Notes under the pieces: model-generated
What the model was told of the DNA's origin: nothing
What the model saw: only the letters and a program-made list of their open reading frames with translations
The model's database searches: none
Shown here: positions 9,563-21,059 of the stretch, piece after piece
Numbering within the stretch: position 1 is the first letter of the stretch
How the letters are laid out: each line of letters starts with the position of its first letter
Assembly (NCBI GenBank): GCA_001687465.1
Contig: LVLI01000006.1
Location: forward strand, 164,511-228,510
DNA from: Halocafeteria seosinensis
Taxonomy: Eukaryota > Sar > Bigyra > Bicosoecida
Length of the DNA: 64,000 nucleotides
Direction of reading: 5' to 3'
Made by a program: the position numbers and the translations under genes

Positions 9563-12500
9563 TCAGTCGCTTCCAGCGTTTGTCTCACACTCCTCGTTTT
9601 GCTTTTCGGTGGTTGGCTTCTTCGGCGAGTGATCTTTAGCTGGTCCTACGAATGACAGCAACACGGGCAGAAAGACAAGGCCATGCAACATGCCAAACAC
9701 CACCAGACCGAAGAACATGCGGAATAAGACCTGTGGTACCAGATCCAGAGTAGATCCTTGGTTGAAAAACCACACAGGCAAAATGTCGACTGGATGCAAC
9801 TTACCTGGAATACAGGACTTTCCGTGAACGCCAACATAAGCACTCCAAAAAACGTAGAGAGACCACCATTAAGCACGCTCACACCCATGTTACTCAGTGC
9901 CTCGGATGCTCGGTCACACTTATTCGGAGCCTGGGATATCATGAAGAATTCCGCAATATGAACAGCGTAGTCAATGCTAAGTCCCACAGCAATGATTAGA
10001 ACGACGATCGAAGTGATGTTAATGGTTATCCCCCAAAGATACATCATTCCAAGGATGTCGATGTCGGTGAGAATCACACATATTGTTACCGAAACAGCAT
10101 TCTGAAAAGGTTGGAATAAGCTTACCGCTACGAGAACAACCGCAGCAGCCAAACTTAAGTTAAAAATTGTCCAGTCTACAATGCGCTTTAGACGAGCAAG
10201 CCATACATGATTGTCTTCATAACCAAATGATAAGAATTGCGGCTGCCACTGTAGAGTTTTATTCGTCGGAGAGCAGGACAGCAATTGCTTGTATGCGTTC
10301 TCGGCTGCTGTTCCTAAGTTAAAAGAGACAGAGCGCATCTTGTCCATAAACTCAATGTCCTTCTCCGAAGTATCCGCTCGGCCATGCCTTGCAGTTATTC
10401 TGTGTACGAAAATAACGAGGTTCCGAGTTTTTATGTCTTCCTCGTATACTCTGGATTGATCGATTACTGACCCATCCCTGTGCGCCCAGATCACGTCCTC
10501 GCGAAACGCTGGATTTTCAAGAAGAAATAGGCGAACGCGCTCCAAGAATAACTCCCCAGTTGAAAGTAGCTGTAAGTTTGTGCAAACTCCCCTGTTTTCT
10601 GTACCATTGAGATAATGCCGAACCTCCCATTTTTCGAATTCCTCGAACCACAGGTAGAGTGGAAGACGAACTTTCGGTAATTGCCGAATTCGCGCGGCGG
10701 CTACTCGAATAGACATTCTGTTTTCCAGAGTCCCGAGGTCGACCCAGAGCCGTATACCCTCTTGAGACTGACCGGGCATGCCGCTGCCATTTGCTTGTAG
10801 CACATCCTCGAAAGGTGGCAATACCACCGAAAGAGGTTCAGTAAATCCAGAGACCGAAGGTTCTTCTGGAATCAGTTTATCTGGTATTATGTCCGATCCA
10901 GGCAAGTGGAGGAAGTGCCATTCGTAGAACGCTTCTCCTTTGTCGAAATGACGCTCGCGCGTCTCAATGTATTCTCGAGGGTATGATCCTGCGCCCAAGA
11001 AATCCGCAGGCTCCAGTCCCCTGTCAACTTGCAGTCCAGAATACAACATAAACGCTGCAGCTGCAAGGAACACGGTCACGACAAAAATACGGTAACCCAA
11101 TTGGCGAAATAGAGGCAGATAGTAATGACGAAGCAAGTACTGTAAGGCCCGCTCGCTTCGTGATGGTTCCCTCTTTCTATTTGTCTCAGAAAACGAGTTT
11201 TCGTTTACTTTACTTGCTTCTGCTCCATGGGGCTGTGTAGCAGTCTCTCCAAAAGCATTAATCCCTTTATCCGACTGCTCATTTTGTTTGTTGCCGCTTT
11301 CATCCTCCCGGTACTTCCAGCAACACAGCACATCATACCGATTGGAATTGCGCCGATGGTGGTCGAGTAGCAACAACGGCGCTAGCAGAGTCATTTGTGT
11401 GACATACACAGAAAAAATGGAGAGAGCAGCGGTTATTGAGAATTGTCGGATTGCCGGTAAGTCCATAGTGGCTCCAATTAGGAACGCCGCGAAGTCAGTC
11501 AACGAAGTTAACGTAATGGCTGGTCCTGCTTCGCTCAATGCTTTCCGCAGTTGCTCTGTTTCTGTTGGTAATCCTCCGTGCCGTTCAAAACTGTCGACGA
11601 CAATGAATGTGTCATCTGAAGACACATTGGCAAGCACTCATCATTGAGGAGAGGTGCGCCGGTGCACTGTAATCGATCACATACCAACACCGATTCCCAT
11701 CACAACGAAGATTGCTAGTTGACTCATAACATTAAACGGGTTCCCGAAATACCCCCCAATGCCTGGAAAAGCACAAATGTGTGGAAAGAGTTTTGTAGAT
11801 CCTCGACGGTTGCGTTGCCCTGTACATTGTAGTGCTCCCACTTACCAAAACCGCAGAGCAAAGACGCTCCAATTGTCGACACTGAGAAAAGACTTAGTGC
11901 AATTCTGGAGTTCTTGAATGGTTTGCCGCCTAGCGAAATGCTTACGTAGACGATCATTATCACGACCGCAACGCTGATCAACGGAGTGTCTTTTTCAACT
12001 ATTCTGTCGCTTTCATCATTAATACTTCGGGGAGCTAGAAACTCTAGGTCAATGAATTGGAGGGATTTGTCGGCGATTGCAGACAATTTCGCCGCTTGGA
12101 TGTCCCCAGCTTTGGCACTCTCCCTTAGCGTACCACCCGTGCGTAGCTTGCGCATCGCATCGATAAACCGTAGTTGGAAGTCCAAATATCGCGTCGAAGA
12201 AACAGCTTCGGCATTCAAAGGATAAAAGGCAGACAAAGCTTTTGCACCGGTGATGTTAGATGAACCATCCCATTGGATTGAGCCGATTGTACTGTTGACA
12301 GGAATTATTTGCCCAGCAGGCGTTCGTAATGGCAGGTCATTCACTGTGGCTAGTACCCCGCTTGCCGACGCAGGAAGACGACTCTTCTCGTATCCCCACA
12401 CAGCGGGAAGCGAGGTGGAAGGACAAGTTTGCGTTTCAGGATCTTGATCGCATATCCTGTGAAAGCCGGGTAGCGCCACTACGATCTCATGGATTGCCAT

Positions 12501-13113
12501 AAGCTCCTCGAGTATTGCTGGTTGCAAGACTCCTGGAGTGGGGTCGTTTCCACGGTGGACAGCAAGTAACTGTAAATTCTCAGTCTGCAGGAAAGAAAAA
12601 CTTCTTCATCTACCTCAGTTTAATATTAAGGCTACAGTTTCAGTCTAGTCGTACTTTGCCGGGATACACACGATCTATGAATTCCCGCTGCTTGAACGCT
12701 GCCGTTTCGTGGGGCCACCACGCTCTGTCGAGGTTGACAACTTGTTCCATCGGTATCAAGCCGAAAGCGGCAATGAGGATAAACTGCATTTGAAGAGACG
12801 TATGAGATGCCGGTAGATGACATTCAGTACTGGATACTCGTATGATTAAAAGTGGCACTTACTGCCAGGGACCCGCAAATCCAAGTCTTAGGACGAGTAG
12901 CAATATTGACGCCCAACCAGTCGAAAAACATTTCCAGTCCTCCATGGACAAATGTATAAACAGGATGGTTGTCGACAAAATCAGATTACTTGTTTTATTA
13001 CTGGCTCTTTCGTCGGACTGCACGTCGCTCGAGGAACTTGTTCGTTGTTCGCTGTCAACATCTGCAGCTTCAGTTGAGCTCTCTATTTCCACGTCTGTTT
13101 CCTTCGCCGCCAT
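9563..13113 (-). CDS. Patched/NPC1-like RND membrane transporter, copy 1
   Basis: Seven exons: complement(9563..9730, 9805..11615, 11685..11762, 11846..12584, 12655..12783, 12863..12939, 13002..13113), introns 62-83 nt, 1,037 residues. The order is an acidic Ser-rich N-tail, first membrane helix (WICGSLAFILIAAFGLI), a large lumenal domain, a sterol-sensing-like bundle ending in GIGVDDTFIVVDSF, a second lumenal domain, then a bundle with AVGLSIDYAVHIAEF and MGVSVLNGGLSTFFGVLML. The Asp residues in GVDD and GLSIDY sit where RND transporters carry the proton- or cation-coupling acids. Family members move sterols or other lipids. Splice sites agree with the paralogue at 22.6-26.1 kb. Exon 1 is the least certain because its intron has a weak donor (GTAATA); otherwise translation could begin at the ATG at 12931. 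Confidence 0.88.
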
Positions 13114-13587
13114 TCTCTAGCAGATGATAGGTTCTGTCCACCAGTTGACAAATAGCGGTTAATGCTCTCTGGTGGACGAAAGACTGGACTGCGACGAAGT
13201 GCGAAGCCTGCTGCTCACTCTCTCCTTCAAGGGGGAATACAATATTTGTGTGTGTGTGGGAATACAACAGATAAGTGTGGTACCAATATGCGTCTTCATG
13301 CTCTTCACGAAAAAAATATAATAAACAAGCCTATTTCGCTTTTTTTCACTCTATACGAAACGATATACACCGCTGTGGTACGGGTCTTGAACAGCGAAGA
13401 CTGACGTGTTCGGTAGAAGCTCCCGCTTATTCTACCGAGAGGGTGCTCGCAGTGACGGTGTCGGCAGCATGTAATGACCAAGCATGTTTGGCAAACCTAC
13501 CAAATTCGATTCGATTAGAGTAGACTTGTCTACTTGATTTGGTCTACGTAAGGAGGGAATGGATCTTACTCGCCAACGATCCCCAGC
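13114..13587. other. Divergent promoter region, no gene seen
   Basis: This lies between the starts of the Patched-like gene (minus) and the Nudix gene (plus), so it should hold both promoters. A short TG-rich tract (tgtgtgtgtggg) is near 13248. No clear core promoter element is recognisable. Confidence 0.35.
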
Positions 13588-14927
13588 ATGAGCAGCATTG
13601 AATGGCTCCGGACGTTGTTGGAAGTGTCTTCACAACGTCGAAAGAAGGATGAGGCGTACAATGCACCACCATCCAAGCTCTATGACGTGCCTGCCCTTCC
13701 GAACAGAACCGAAAAGATACACAAACGGAAAGCAGACGCATCCGTGGCTCTGATCCTGCGCGTCGTGGACCGTAGTGGAGTGCTGGAGAATCAGTATTTC
13801 GACCATGGAACTGCGTTATTGCATTCTATGAGTGGTACGACTGCTATTGTGCTCTCTCCCTTCCCTTTCTAGATTTGCGCAATTGCTGGTGCAGACGAAT
13901 GTGAACTGGAGCTCTTGTACATGAAACGGACATCGAATGAAAGTGATCCTTGGAGTGGACATGTGGCTTTCCCGGGTGGAAGACAAGACCCAGGTAGGTG
14001 CAAATTCAATTGCACAATATAGCTTGTCTATTCGGGTACACTCTTGAATCCTTCGACCTCTGTTTGCTTGTGGGTTTGTTCAGATGAAACTCTATTCGGC
14101 ACTGCTGTTCGAGAGACCAACGAGGAAGTAGGCCTATCTTTGGAGAAGCCATACTTTGAGTATCTGACATACTTGGAACCGGAAAGCATCACGCGAATGC
14201 GAAGGAAGTCTGGAGCTCATGTCTATCCGTTTGTTTTCTTGCAACTCTGGATCCCTCAGGAGCATTCTGAGAACGAAGTTCCGGAATGCGTTCGTATTGA
14301 GCGCCAATCCTCTGAAGTAGCTGCGGCGATATGGGTGCCGCTGAGACATTTTCGTCTTCCTCCTGGTGAGTCACAATTATGCGAAATCCACTTCAGACAG
14401 ATGTGTTCTTGATACAGTGTTTGGGTGCAGACCGGAGCATCGTTCGTCGACGTGCTGAATATTTGCCAGGGTTACAACAGCTGCCTCGGCTCTTTCGGCT
14501 GATTTTGGGAGTAACAGAAGCATGGTTTCCGTCAATTTGCTTCCCTCATTCTGGCCAGCTTCGGGCTGATGGGACTTTAGAGTTCCTGCATACGTCACAG
14601 AAGACAAGGGACACATCGGGTTCTCGGCCGGTTTTCAATTTGTGGGGCATAAGCTTAGCTATAACTGATGACTTATGCAAACTATTACGGGTTAATTCTT
14701 GCAGAACCCTTAATTGGCCGCCACTGCTATTCAATTCGTATGCGGTGCTCCCTAATGGATTCCTGCGTGCATGTTATGGGTTGGCGGAGATAGGGAAATA
14801 CCCGCAACTCAAATTACACCCCTGCAATATATTACTCGCCGTCGGGGTTTGCGGTGGAGTACTAGGATTGGTATCACTACCTGTTTTCCGGAGAATAGCG
14901 TTGCAGCAGAGGGGGCCAACGACGTGA
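13588..14927 (+). CDS. Nudix hydrolase, CoA-diphosphatase type, with C-terminal membrane anchor
   Basis: Four exons: 13588..about 13761, 13873..13993, 14084..14365, 14431..14927; 357 residues in this model. The start is the ATG at 13588 (MSSIEWLRTL); an ATG 27 bp upstream runs straight into a stop. Residues 55-75 form the first strands (SVALILR, then LELLYMKRT). The substrate loop HVAFPGGRQDP leads into a complete Nudix box in which G, E, REXXEE and G are all present (GGRQDPDETLFGTAVRETNE, then EVGL). This arrangement resembles the CoA/NUDT7-NUDT8 group, which cleaves nucleoside diphosphate-X substrates such as CoA. The C-terminus has a strong membrane helix (ILLAVGVCGGVLGLVSLPVF), suggesting tail anchoring in an organelle membrane. 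The end of exon 1 is uncertain because no strong donor fits; the rest is well supported. Confidence 0.88.
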
Positions 14928-15031
14928 GAGACTGACTACAACGGTAGCAAACTACACGACGTATATTGTGGAATGAAGGCAAGACTCGGGCGCGGTTTTC
15001 ACACCAGGAAACTCTATTGAGAGAAGATCTA

Positions 15032-16322
15032 CTAGCTGCTGGATGTTCCAGCTTCCACTTCCTCCAGAAACCCTAGAACGGTTCGCAGCTGGAATGGGTG
15101 TTTCAGAGAGGGGACGTGACCGCAGTTCTCAATATGTATGCACATCCTGGGCCCCTGCCGCAACGTCGACAGTTTACAAGCATGCAGACGACATAGCACA
15201 CAACATGACAAGAATACGCACTTACGTTCACATGAGGACAGTGCTCCTTCTTCACCATTTTGGTAGCAGTGTCTTCCAGGAGGATGGGGCTGTTGGAACC
15301 GTGGAGTAAGAGCAGGCCGTCCGCTTGGATTTGGCTGTACGCGTCCCAGAGCTCAATCGGCTTCACTTCTGCGTTGGGGTCTCCGAACACATGGCGAATG
15401 CGTGTATCATACGCGAGTCTCAATGGAGCTTTCTGTATCTCATTCTCATCACTACTTTCCCCTTCCCGTGTCCACAGAATCCTATTTTCTGATTCCATCA
15501 AGGCTCGCCGATTTTCTGGTATATCCTCGACCCTTTCCACTGAATTTCGTCCCAGCTCAGCCCAATCTTGCTCCGTCATTGGGCTAAATCCCGAATAGTT
15601 TTGCTGCAAATACGTAGTGGCATCCTCTACGGAGCGAAAAACCTGCAATAGCAAATAGGGCTTCAAGTAATTGGCCTCTCTGCGCAACACTTGCGTACCC
15701 GGGTATGATCCCTGTACTATACCTTGTCTTTACCAACGTAGCTAGCAATCGCTTTGACTGCCTCAGCCGGAACGTACGGCCCAATATCATTCATTACGAG
15801 CCCTTTGATACGGTCGTGTTGACCGGCAAATACCATTGAAATCAGTCCTCCCATGGAAGTCCCAACCTGGCGAGAGAAATCAGTTGGACTTGAATCTCGG
15901 ATACGACGAACATGAGGTCTTGCATACCCAGTGCACTTTGCTCCACTGAAGTTCGTCCAAAACTGTGACGATATCCTTCGCGTACGAAAGGACATTATAA
16001 TCTTTGGCGTCTTTGGCGTAGTCACTCAGACCCCGACCTACCACGTCTATCGTCCCCACTCTGCAGAACCACAAATCTTCACCCAATGTAGTAAGCCAAG
16101 ATACAACGCTAGTTGCGAGACTTACTCGTATCCTTGCCGGCAGAGAGTATCCGCCAGCTCCTTGTAGTCGCTCTGATTCCTGGTCAACGCGTGTACGCAC
16201 AGGACGGGGTAGAGGCGTGTGGGTGCACCAGATGGCGGTTTGTAAATGGAGTATGCGATGCGATGGGGTCCACCACTGCCTTCGCATTGGATCAATCCAG
16301 TTTCCACGGTTGGCTCCCCCAT
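15032..16322 (-). CDS. Alpha/beta hydrolase
   Basis: Five exons: complement(15032..15154, 15226..15642, 15723..15866, 15928..16060, 16126..16322), introns 61-80 nt, 337 residues, start ATG at 16322 (MGEPTVETGL). Family marks in order are the oxyanion strand LCVHALTRNQSDYKELADTL, the acid-turn region TIDVVGRGLSDYAKD, the nucleophile elbow VGTSMGGLISMVFAG (Ser114), a long cap, the strand LLLLHGSNSPILL, and the catalytic His in ENCGHVPSL. The pattern HxLTRN...GRGxSD...GTSMGG is typical of bacterial-like alpha/beta hydrolases. The usual acid after the GxxS turn reads Pro here (HGSNSPIL), so the third triad member is unclear. It converges on the Nudix gene with a 104-bp gap. Substrate unknown. Confidence 0.88.
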
Positions 16323-16740
16323 GTTCGTCGTCGTTGAATAGAGTAGGGATAATGGAAAAACAAGCTGAAGACAATTACACGTATGATGCGTATCATGCAC
16401 CGAGATGCATCTTGGTTGTGAACAAGTGTATTCTCTTCAAGCCCCTCCCAGGGCCTCCAGTAGCGTATTTTGAAGAAGGATATCATACAACCCCCCAACA
16501 CTCAGTAACTCTTTGGCTAGAAAACAACATGGGCACTGCAATTGTGCTGGTACGTTCTGAACTTCCTAACTTCGTTGTGAGCGCTACAACCCTTAGGCAG
16601 TGTGAAGCTCCTGCCGCAATACCCGGTACTCTGTTTGTCATCATTGATAGACCATAAATTAGGGGTACGGTAATTGTTACCCGGTAGAGTAAAAAACCGA
16701 AACCGAATCTGGTTGGCAGTGTTTACATACTTGCTCGAAA
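16323..16740. other. Intergenic stretch, no gene seen
   Basis: This is the upstream region of both the alpha/beta hydrolase (minus) and the broken LRR gene (plus). Overlapping ORFs on both strands show no domain or codon pattern that supports them. Confidence 0.35.
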
Positions 16741-18018
16741 ATGGCGGATGTAAATCCAGAGCATCTATCAGGAGCCAGCCGCCTCCTGTATTTCCACTGG
16801 TATATGAACACCGGCCAGAGCAAAGATGTATCACCACAAGAAGAAATTCAGTATTGGAAAGAGATACTTCCTCCAGAATTCGGCAGACTGCATACCTACC
16901 CTTGGCCTCGCTGTCAATTGGTGTCGAGCGCCACGAACAGTGCCGTTTTAGAAGCAATTCGACCGAATCCTAATTTCGAAGGAAATTTTCGTTTGGTCCA
17001 CGCCGCGTACTGTGGAGGAAGCACAAGTGACACTGGATGGGGTACGTTTGGGGGATCCAGCGGTCACGGCACCTCGGGTAGAAATCGCTCCTCCATTACC
17101 GACGAGGTATTTCGTCATTTCCCGGTTATTGGGTGCTTAAACTAGTCGATGGTGGTTTATCCCCAATCTCAGATGCCGCATTCGAGCATCTTTCCAGGCT
17201 GACATACTTGTCCATGAGCGATTGTGACACGTCTGAAATAACGGATTACGCATTTGAACACTTACCTCGTTTAAAATGTTTAGAACTCGATCAATGCAGT
17301 CAAAGTACCATCACAGACGCGGCTTTTAAACCTTTTTCCGCATTAAAGTCTTTAACGTTGTCGATGTGCACCCAGTCAACGATCACTGACACAGCCTCCG
17401 ATTACCTGCTTCAGTACGCTCAGGGTACAACCAACAATTACCGATACCACACTTCATAATCTTTGTTCTCTCAAGCGACTGGAAATGTTTGGTTGTTCGC
17501 AGCCCACTATTTCAGATGCTGGTTTTGACCATCTGTCACGTCTGGAGTACTTAAGGATCACGGGTTGTAACTAGTCGACGATCTCGGACAATGCATTTCA
17601 GCACTTGTCCAGCTTGACATTCTTAGATATAACTGGCGCAACGCAATCATCAATTAGCGATAAGGCATTTGAGCATTTGCCTAAGCTACAAACGTTAAAG
17701 ATGCAGTTCTGGACCATCACGGATGCAGCCTTCAGCCACTTCTCCCATTTACAGTCGTTAAACATCACTTCGTGCAATCAATCAACCATCACAGATGAAG
17801 CTTTTCGGCATTTGTCGAACTTGACTTATTTAGACATGAATAAATGCAATCAATCAACCATAACGGACAATGCATTCCGGCATTTGCATCAAGTGGAGTC
17901 TTTGAACATGGCGTTTTGCTCTCAAACAACGATAACAGATGCGGCTAAAACGCATCTGTCGAAGGTGCGAGACTTGATTGATTGGCCGAAGTCTGCGGGG
18001 TTCAGTTTTGGGTTCTAG
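16741..18018 (+). pseudogene. Broken leucine-rich-repeat gene (TITDxAFxHL type)
   Basis: The ATG at 16741 opens a frame with a 110-residue N-terminal region followed by LRR units of about 24-26 residues, consensus ITDxAFxHLxxLxxLxMxxCxQST. The series is continuous in meaning but not in frame: a shift lies near 17120-17140, another near 17390-17440, and a TAG replaces an expected Gln codon (CAG) at 17572-17574 in GCN-stop-STISDNAF. About nine to ten repeats remain, ending in a short tail (IDWPKSAGFSFGF). These LRR units resemble the cysteine-containing type, with Cys at the end of each beta strand. Introns do not explain the in-phase TAG, so I call it a pseudogene. A programmed or sequencing origin of the shifts is less likely but not excluded. 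Confidence 0.75.
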
Positions 18019-18193
18019 GTCCCGTGGGATCGCACTGGGACACACCTGGTGAAAGGAAGTGCACTTGTGAAGTCCTACCCAATCGCTCGCATTCTATCTT
18101 TCGGACCATCGCAAGTTATGCACTCACCGTCTTCAGACGATTTCTAAATTTATCTTGATTGGTTGTCGTTGTCATTGCCGAAATGATTTCGAT

Positions 18194-19295
18194 TTAATAT
18201 GACCCAGCGTGTTCTTGCGCTGCGCGATCCTGATGACAAGCTGTTCTGGAGGCTGGACTGATGAATTGCACAGGAAAGTCTCCCATTATTAAGATGTCTC
18301 GATTCATTGTTGCTCCTGTATGGTCTGTGACCGTATCGCTTAGTATCGAGGCGACTGTTGCAGGACTCAAAGGGTACTTCTCCTTGTCCACTACCATTCC
18401 ACTCCGCTTAGGCTTCGAATCCGCTTCATCTTTCAGTTCTTCGTCAACATAATCAAACCAGTAAATAACCATCCCGGGACCAAATCGATTTACATACCCA
18501 AGGTATTGTTCATTGTTCTTTCTGTGAGTCACAGGATCTCCAAACATTCCCTTCGAATCTATCCAATTAACGACCCATGTATCCCCCTGATGATCAACAA
18601 CACCAATTGGGACAGTCAGGAGGGCATCAGGTGTCTTCGACAAACCTTGCTGTCTGCATTAACACCCATATACAGAAAAGATGATATGAAGAAAGCAAAG
18701 ATGCTGACACCAACCTTAACTCTTCCTCTGTTTCAAAGGGGATTCCGAGTACTGTCAGTTTATCGTACAGTTTCTTCTCGTATATTTCTCCTATCTCCCT
18801 GCGCTTCTCATCTACAAGAGGCGAGTACAAAGGGTCATTGTCTCGGCAGTATTCAACTTCGCGTCGAAGTCGTTCGTCTTCGATCATTTCTGTGTTGTTG
18901 ACCATTTTCGACACGAGTTTTCGTGGAAGCGGTTTCGCTTCTGCTGTTTGGTCCTTCCCAAAAGCTAGATACTGTCGCTCTAGCATTACGCGGCTCAGTA
19001 AATACGGGGAAAATTGCACTTCCTGAGCCAAGTCCCACAGGGACTGTCCATTATGGAATTTCTTCCAGTAATTCTGTACATGTCGTTCCTTTCTGTGAAT
19101 GTGGTGAACTTTGAGTATGTATCGCTGGTATAATTGCCGAAACAGGCTGTCCATGGCATTCAACAGCATCTCCTCGTTGTTCACAGACGTATGAGAACGC
19201 ACTCGAGAGAGAACCTCCTCTCGTGTCCACATACGGCTCTCTGCAATACATTGAGCGCTTAACTGAACGAGCGCGTGATAGTCTTCCAAACGCAT
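18194..19295 (-). CDS. CDIN1 (C15orf41)-like restriction-endonuclease-fold protein
   Basis: Two exons: complement(18194..18649, 18711..19295), intron 61 nt, 346 residues, start ATG at 19295 (MRLEDYHALV). The N-terminal half is helical and basic (HIHRKERHVQNYWKKF; FSPYLLSRVMLERQYL). The C-terminal half carries the family signature KTPDALLTVPI, VVNWIDSKGMFGD and YVNRFGPGMVIYWFDY, matching vertebrate CDIN1, the partner of codanin-1 linked to congenital dyserythropoietic anaemia type I. The D..SK residues in WIDSK fit the active site of a PD-(D/E)XK nuclease fold. In animals it works with codanin-1 in histone-chaperone/nuclear processes; its role in a protist is unknown. Confidence 0.85.
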
Positions 19296-19564
19296 GTTTC
19301 TCTACGCTTGTACACTCCAAAGATCTGCTATCATGTACCGACACTGAACCATTCATACAATCGATACATCGAGCAGACGAATAAATGGACTGAATACTAC
19401 CAGTGAATAGGGCTGCATAACTTAGCCTGAGGCCTGAGTATTTGGCGCTTTGTGAAGGTGAGCGATTCAAATTGCAGCGTCGCGGTGGAATCCAGAGTGG
19501 ATACACGAATTGAGTACGCGACAACGGATAAGAGTCTATTAGAATTTTGGGAAATAAAAGAACT

Positions 19565-21059
19565 TCAGCTAGGAATGGCATGCTCATGCTTGCGCTGGAA
19601 ATGCTCTCGCTCGATTTCTCTCCTGGTACGCATATTGCTCCATGCAACGAAGACGACGAAAGCAGCAGCACCCTGCAGTTTTACATTGTAGAACGAGGTG
19701 GTGCAGGAGGGAGCAGTTAAATTGGAACTAAAAAGAGTATCGACTAACGTACCTCGCCAATTGCCATTAATACCGACACAGTTCCCCATGCGAACTGAAC
19801 CGAACTACATGTATCGGGGTTTTCCGCAAGGAAGCATTCGAAATTAGCTTGATTCAGAAGCGTCGTTCCAATCAGAATGCTGCATGTAAGTGTTCCTTAG
19901 GTAAGACACATCAAATATGATCGAACGGGAAAGTGCAGTCGCATACCTGACGATAGCAGATAAAACCAACGCGAGCGAATACTGCAAGGAACTGCGAGTG
20001 TAGCGTATCCATATTGCAAGATAACAACTACAGCAAGACGTACATATAAAACAAGTTTTCTATCTCTGCGCCTCGCTCCGTTGTATGCTTCCATAGAAAA
20101 TAAGAGTCCGAAGAACGCGTGAACAACACCGTATAGATGTCGGGTGAACAGGATCAACGTAGAGTATGCCAACTGCGAAGATAATAAGCCAAAACAATAA
20201 GAAGCTTCTCCTCTAGTATTGCAAAATGATGTCGACTTACTCCTGCTGTGATCGCAACGAAACGGACCGCGTGTAGCGTGAAAAATTCTCTCGCGGAGGT
20301 CCACTTAGACAGCTTCTGCATGATGCTATAGCAATCTTGGCTAGCCCTTCCTCGAGGGCGAGTATCACGTTTTGTTGACCCTCCCTCTGCACCCTCTGCT
20401 ACAGAAGTCTTAGATGTTATGAGCCGGGATTTAAGCCTGTGTCGGAATGCTCGCTTCTTGGTTGAAGGAGAACCAGTCACTTCCATATCTGAATTCGCTG
20501 ATGGTGGCTCGCTCCTCCTAGCACAGCACCCACAGAAGGTGTAGAATACACTAAGTATACTGGACCACATGCGAGTACACCGCGAAGACAGCGATGGGTT
20601 CTCAGCCTGCCTTTGCTCTTCCATAGCTACTGCTACGTCATCCTCCGTGTCAACATGCACAGAAATAGGGCGGTTCATTCCTTGGTCCATGGTGCCGTCG
20701 TCGACAGAGGTCTCATCATCGTCCTCATCGTCAACAGCGTACCCTTCAAACGTAAATGCATTACCTCTCGATTTTCGTCCACGTTCTTTGCGCTTACCAC
20801 TTCGCTTTGATTCTTCCGGGTGCGCAGACGTTCCTCTATGGTCATCATTTTCTGTTTCAGACGCTTCATCAAGCACTGACGACTTCCTGAAGACATTCCT
20901 CTGAGATTCCGGAAATGGTGTCCCCGGAGAGCTCCGTCGAGGACTCTTTAAGCCCGCTGAAGGACTAACATCCACTCCAGGCTTGTTGTCGTGGATACCC
21001 CATCGATTTAAGGAGCTTCGTTTACCCTCTAATTCTGACCGATTCCCAGCGGCTGCCAT
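19565..21059 (-). CDS. Unknown membrane protein with disordered Ser-rich N-terminus
   Basis: Five exons: complement(19565..19672, 19753..19879, 19947..19981, 20044..20172, 20241..21059), introns 62-80 nt, 405 residues, start ATG at 21059 (MAAAGNRSEL). The first 250 residues are charged and Ser-rich, with a Cys patch (YTFCGCCARR) that could be lipidated. Four membrane segments follow: around LHAVRFVAITAG/LAYSTLILF, HAFFGLLFSM, YSLALVLSAIVSILIG and SVQFAWGTVSVLMAIGEGAA/AFVVFVAW. The tail is basic and charged (RTRREIEREHFQRKHEH). Exon 3 is only 35 nt; without it the frame breaks, and with it the helix YSLALVLSAIVSILIG is continuous. Four-helix layout recalls tetraspan proteins, but I recognise no family motif. 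Confidence 0.7.

Noticed and set aside
12317-12500. Regularly spaced repeats or a CRISPR array anywhere in the window
   Set aside because: No direct-repeat and spacer pattern was seen. The only regular arrays are protein-coding repeats (4.4-5.1, 17.1-18.0 and 21.6-22.1 kb) and simple microsatellites.
12859-13113. 84-codon frame read straight through as the N-terminus of Patched-like copy 1
   Set aside because: It ends in a stop and misses the conserved FFDWLGVNIATRPK segment, which is in another frame. A 62-nt intron restores the paralogue-like N-terminus.
14134-14349. Minus-strand frames over the Nudix exon
   Set aside because: They are antisense to a complete Nudix box on the plus strand.
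18506-18901. Plus-strand 131-codon frame over the CDIN1-like gene
   Set aside because: It is the shadow of two minus-strand exons with clear family motifs.
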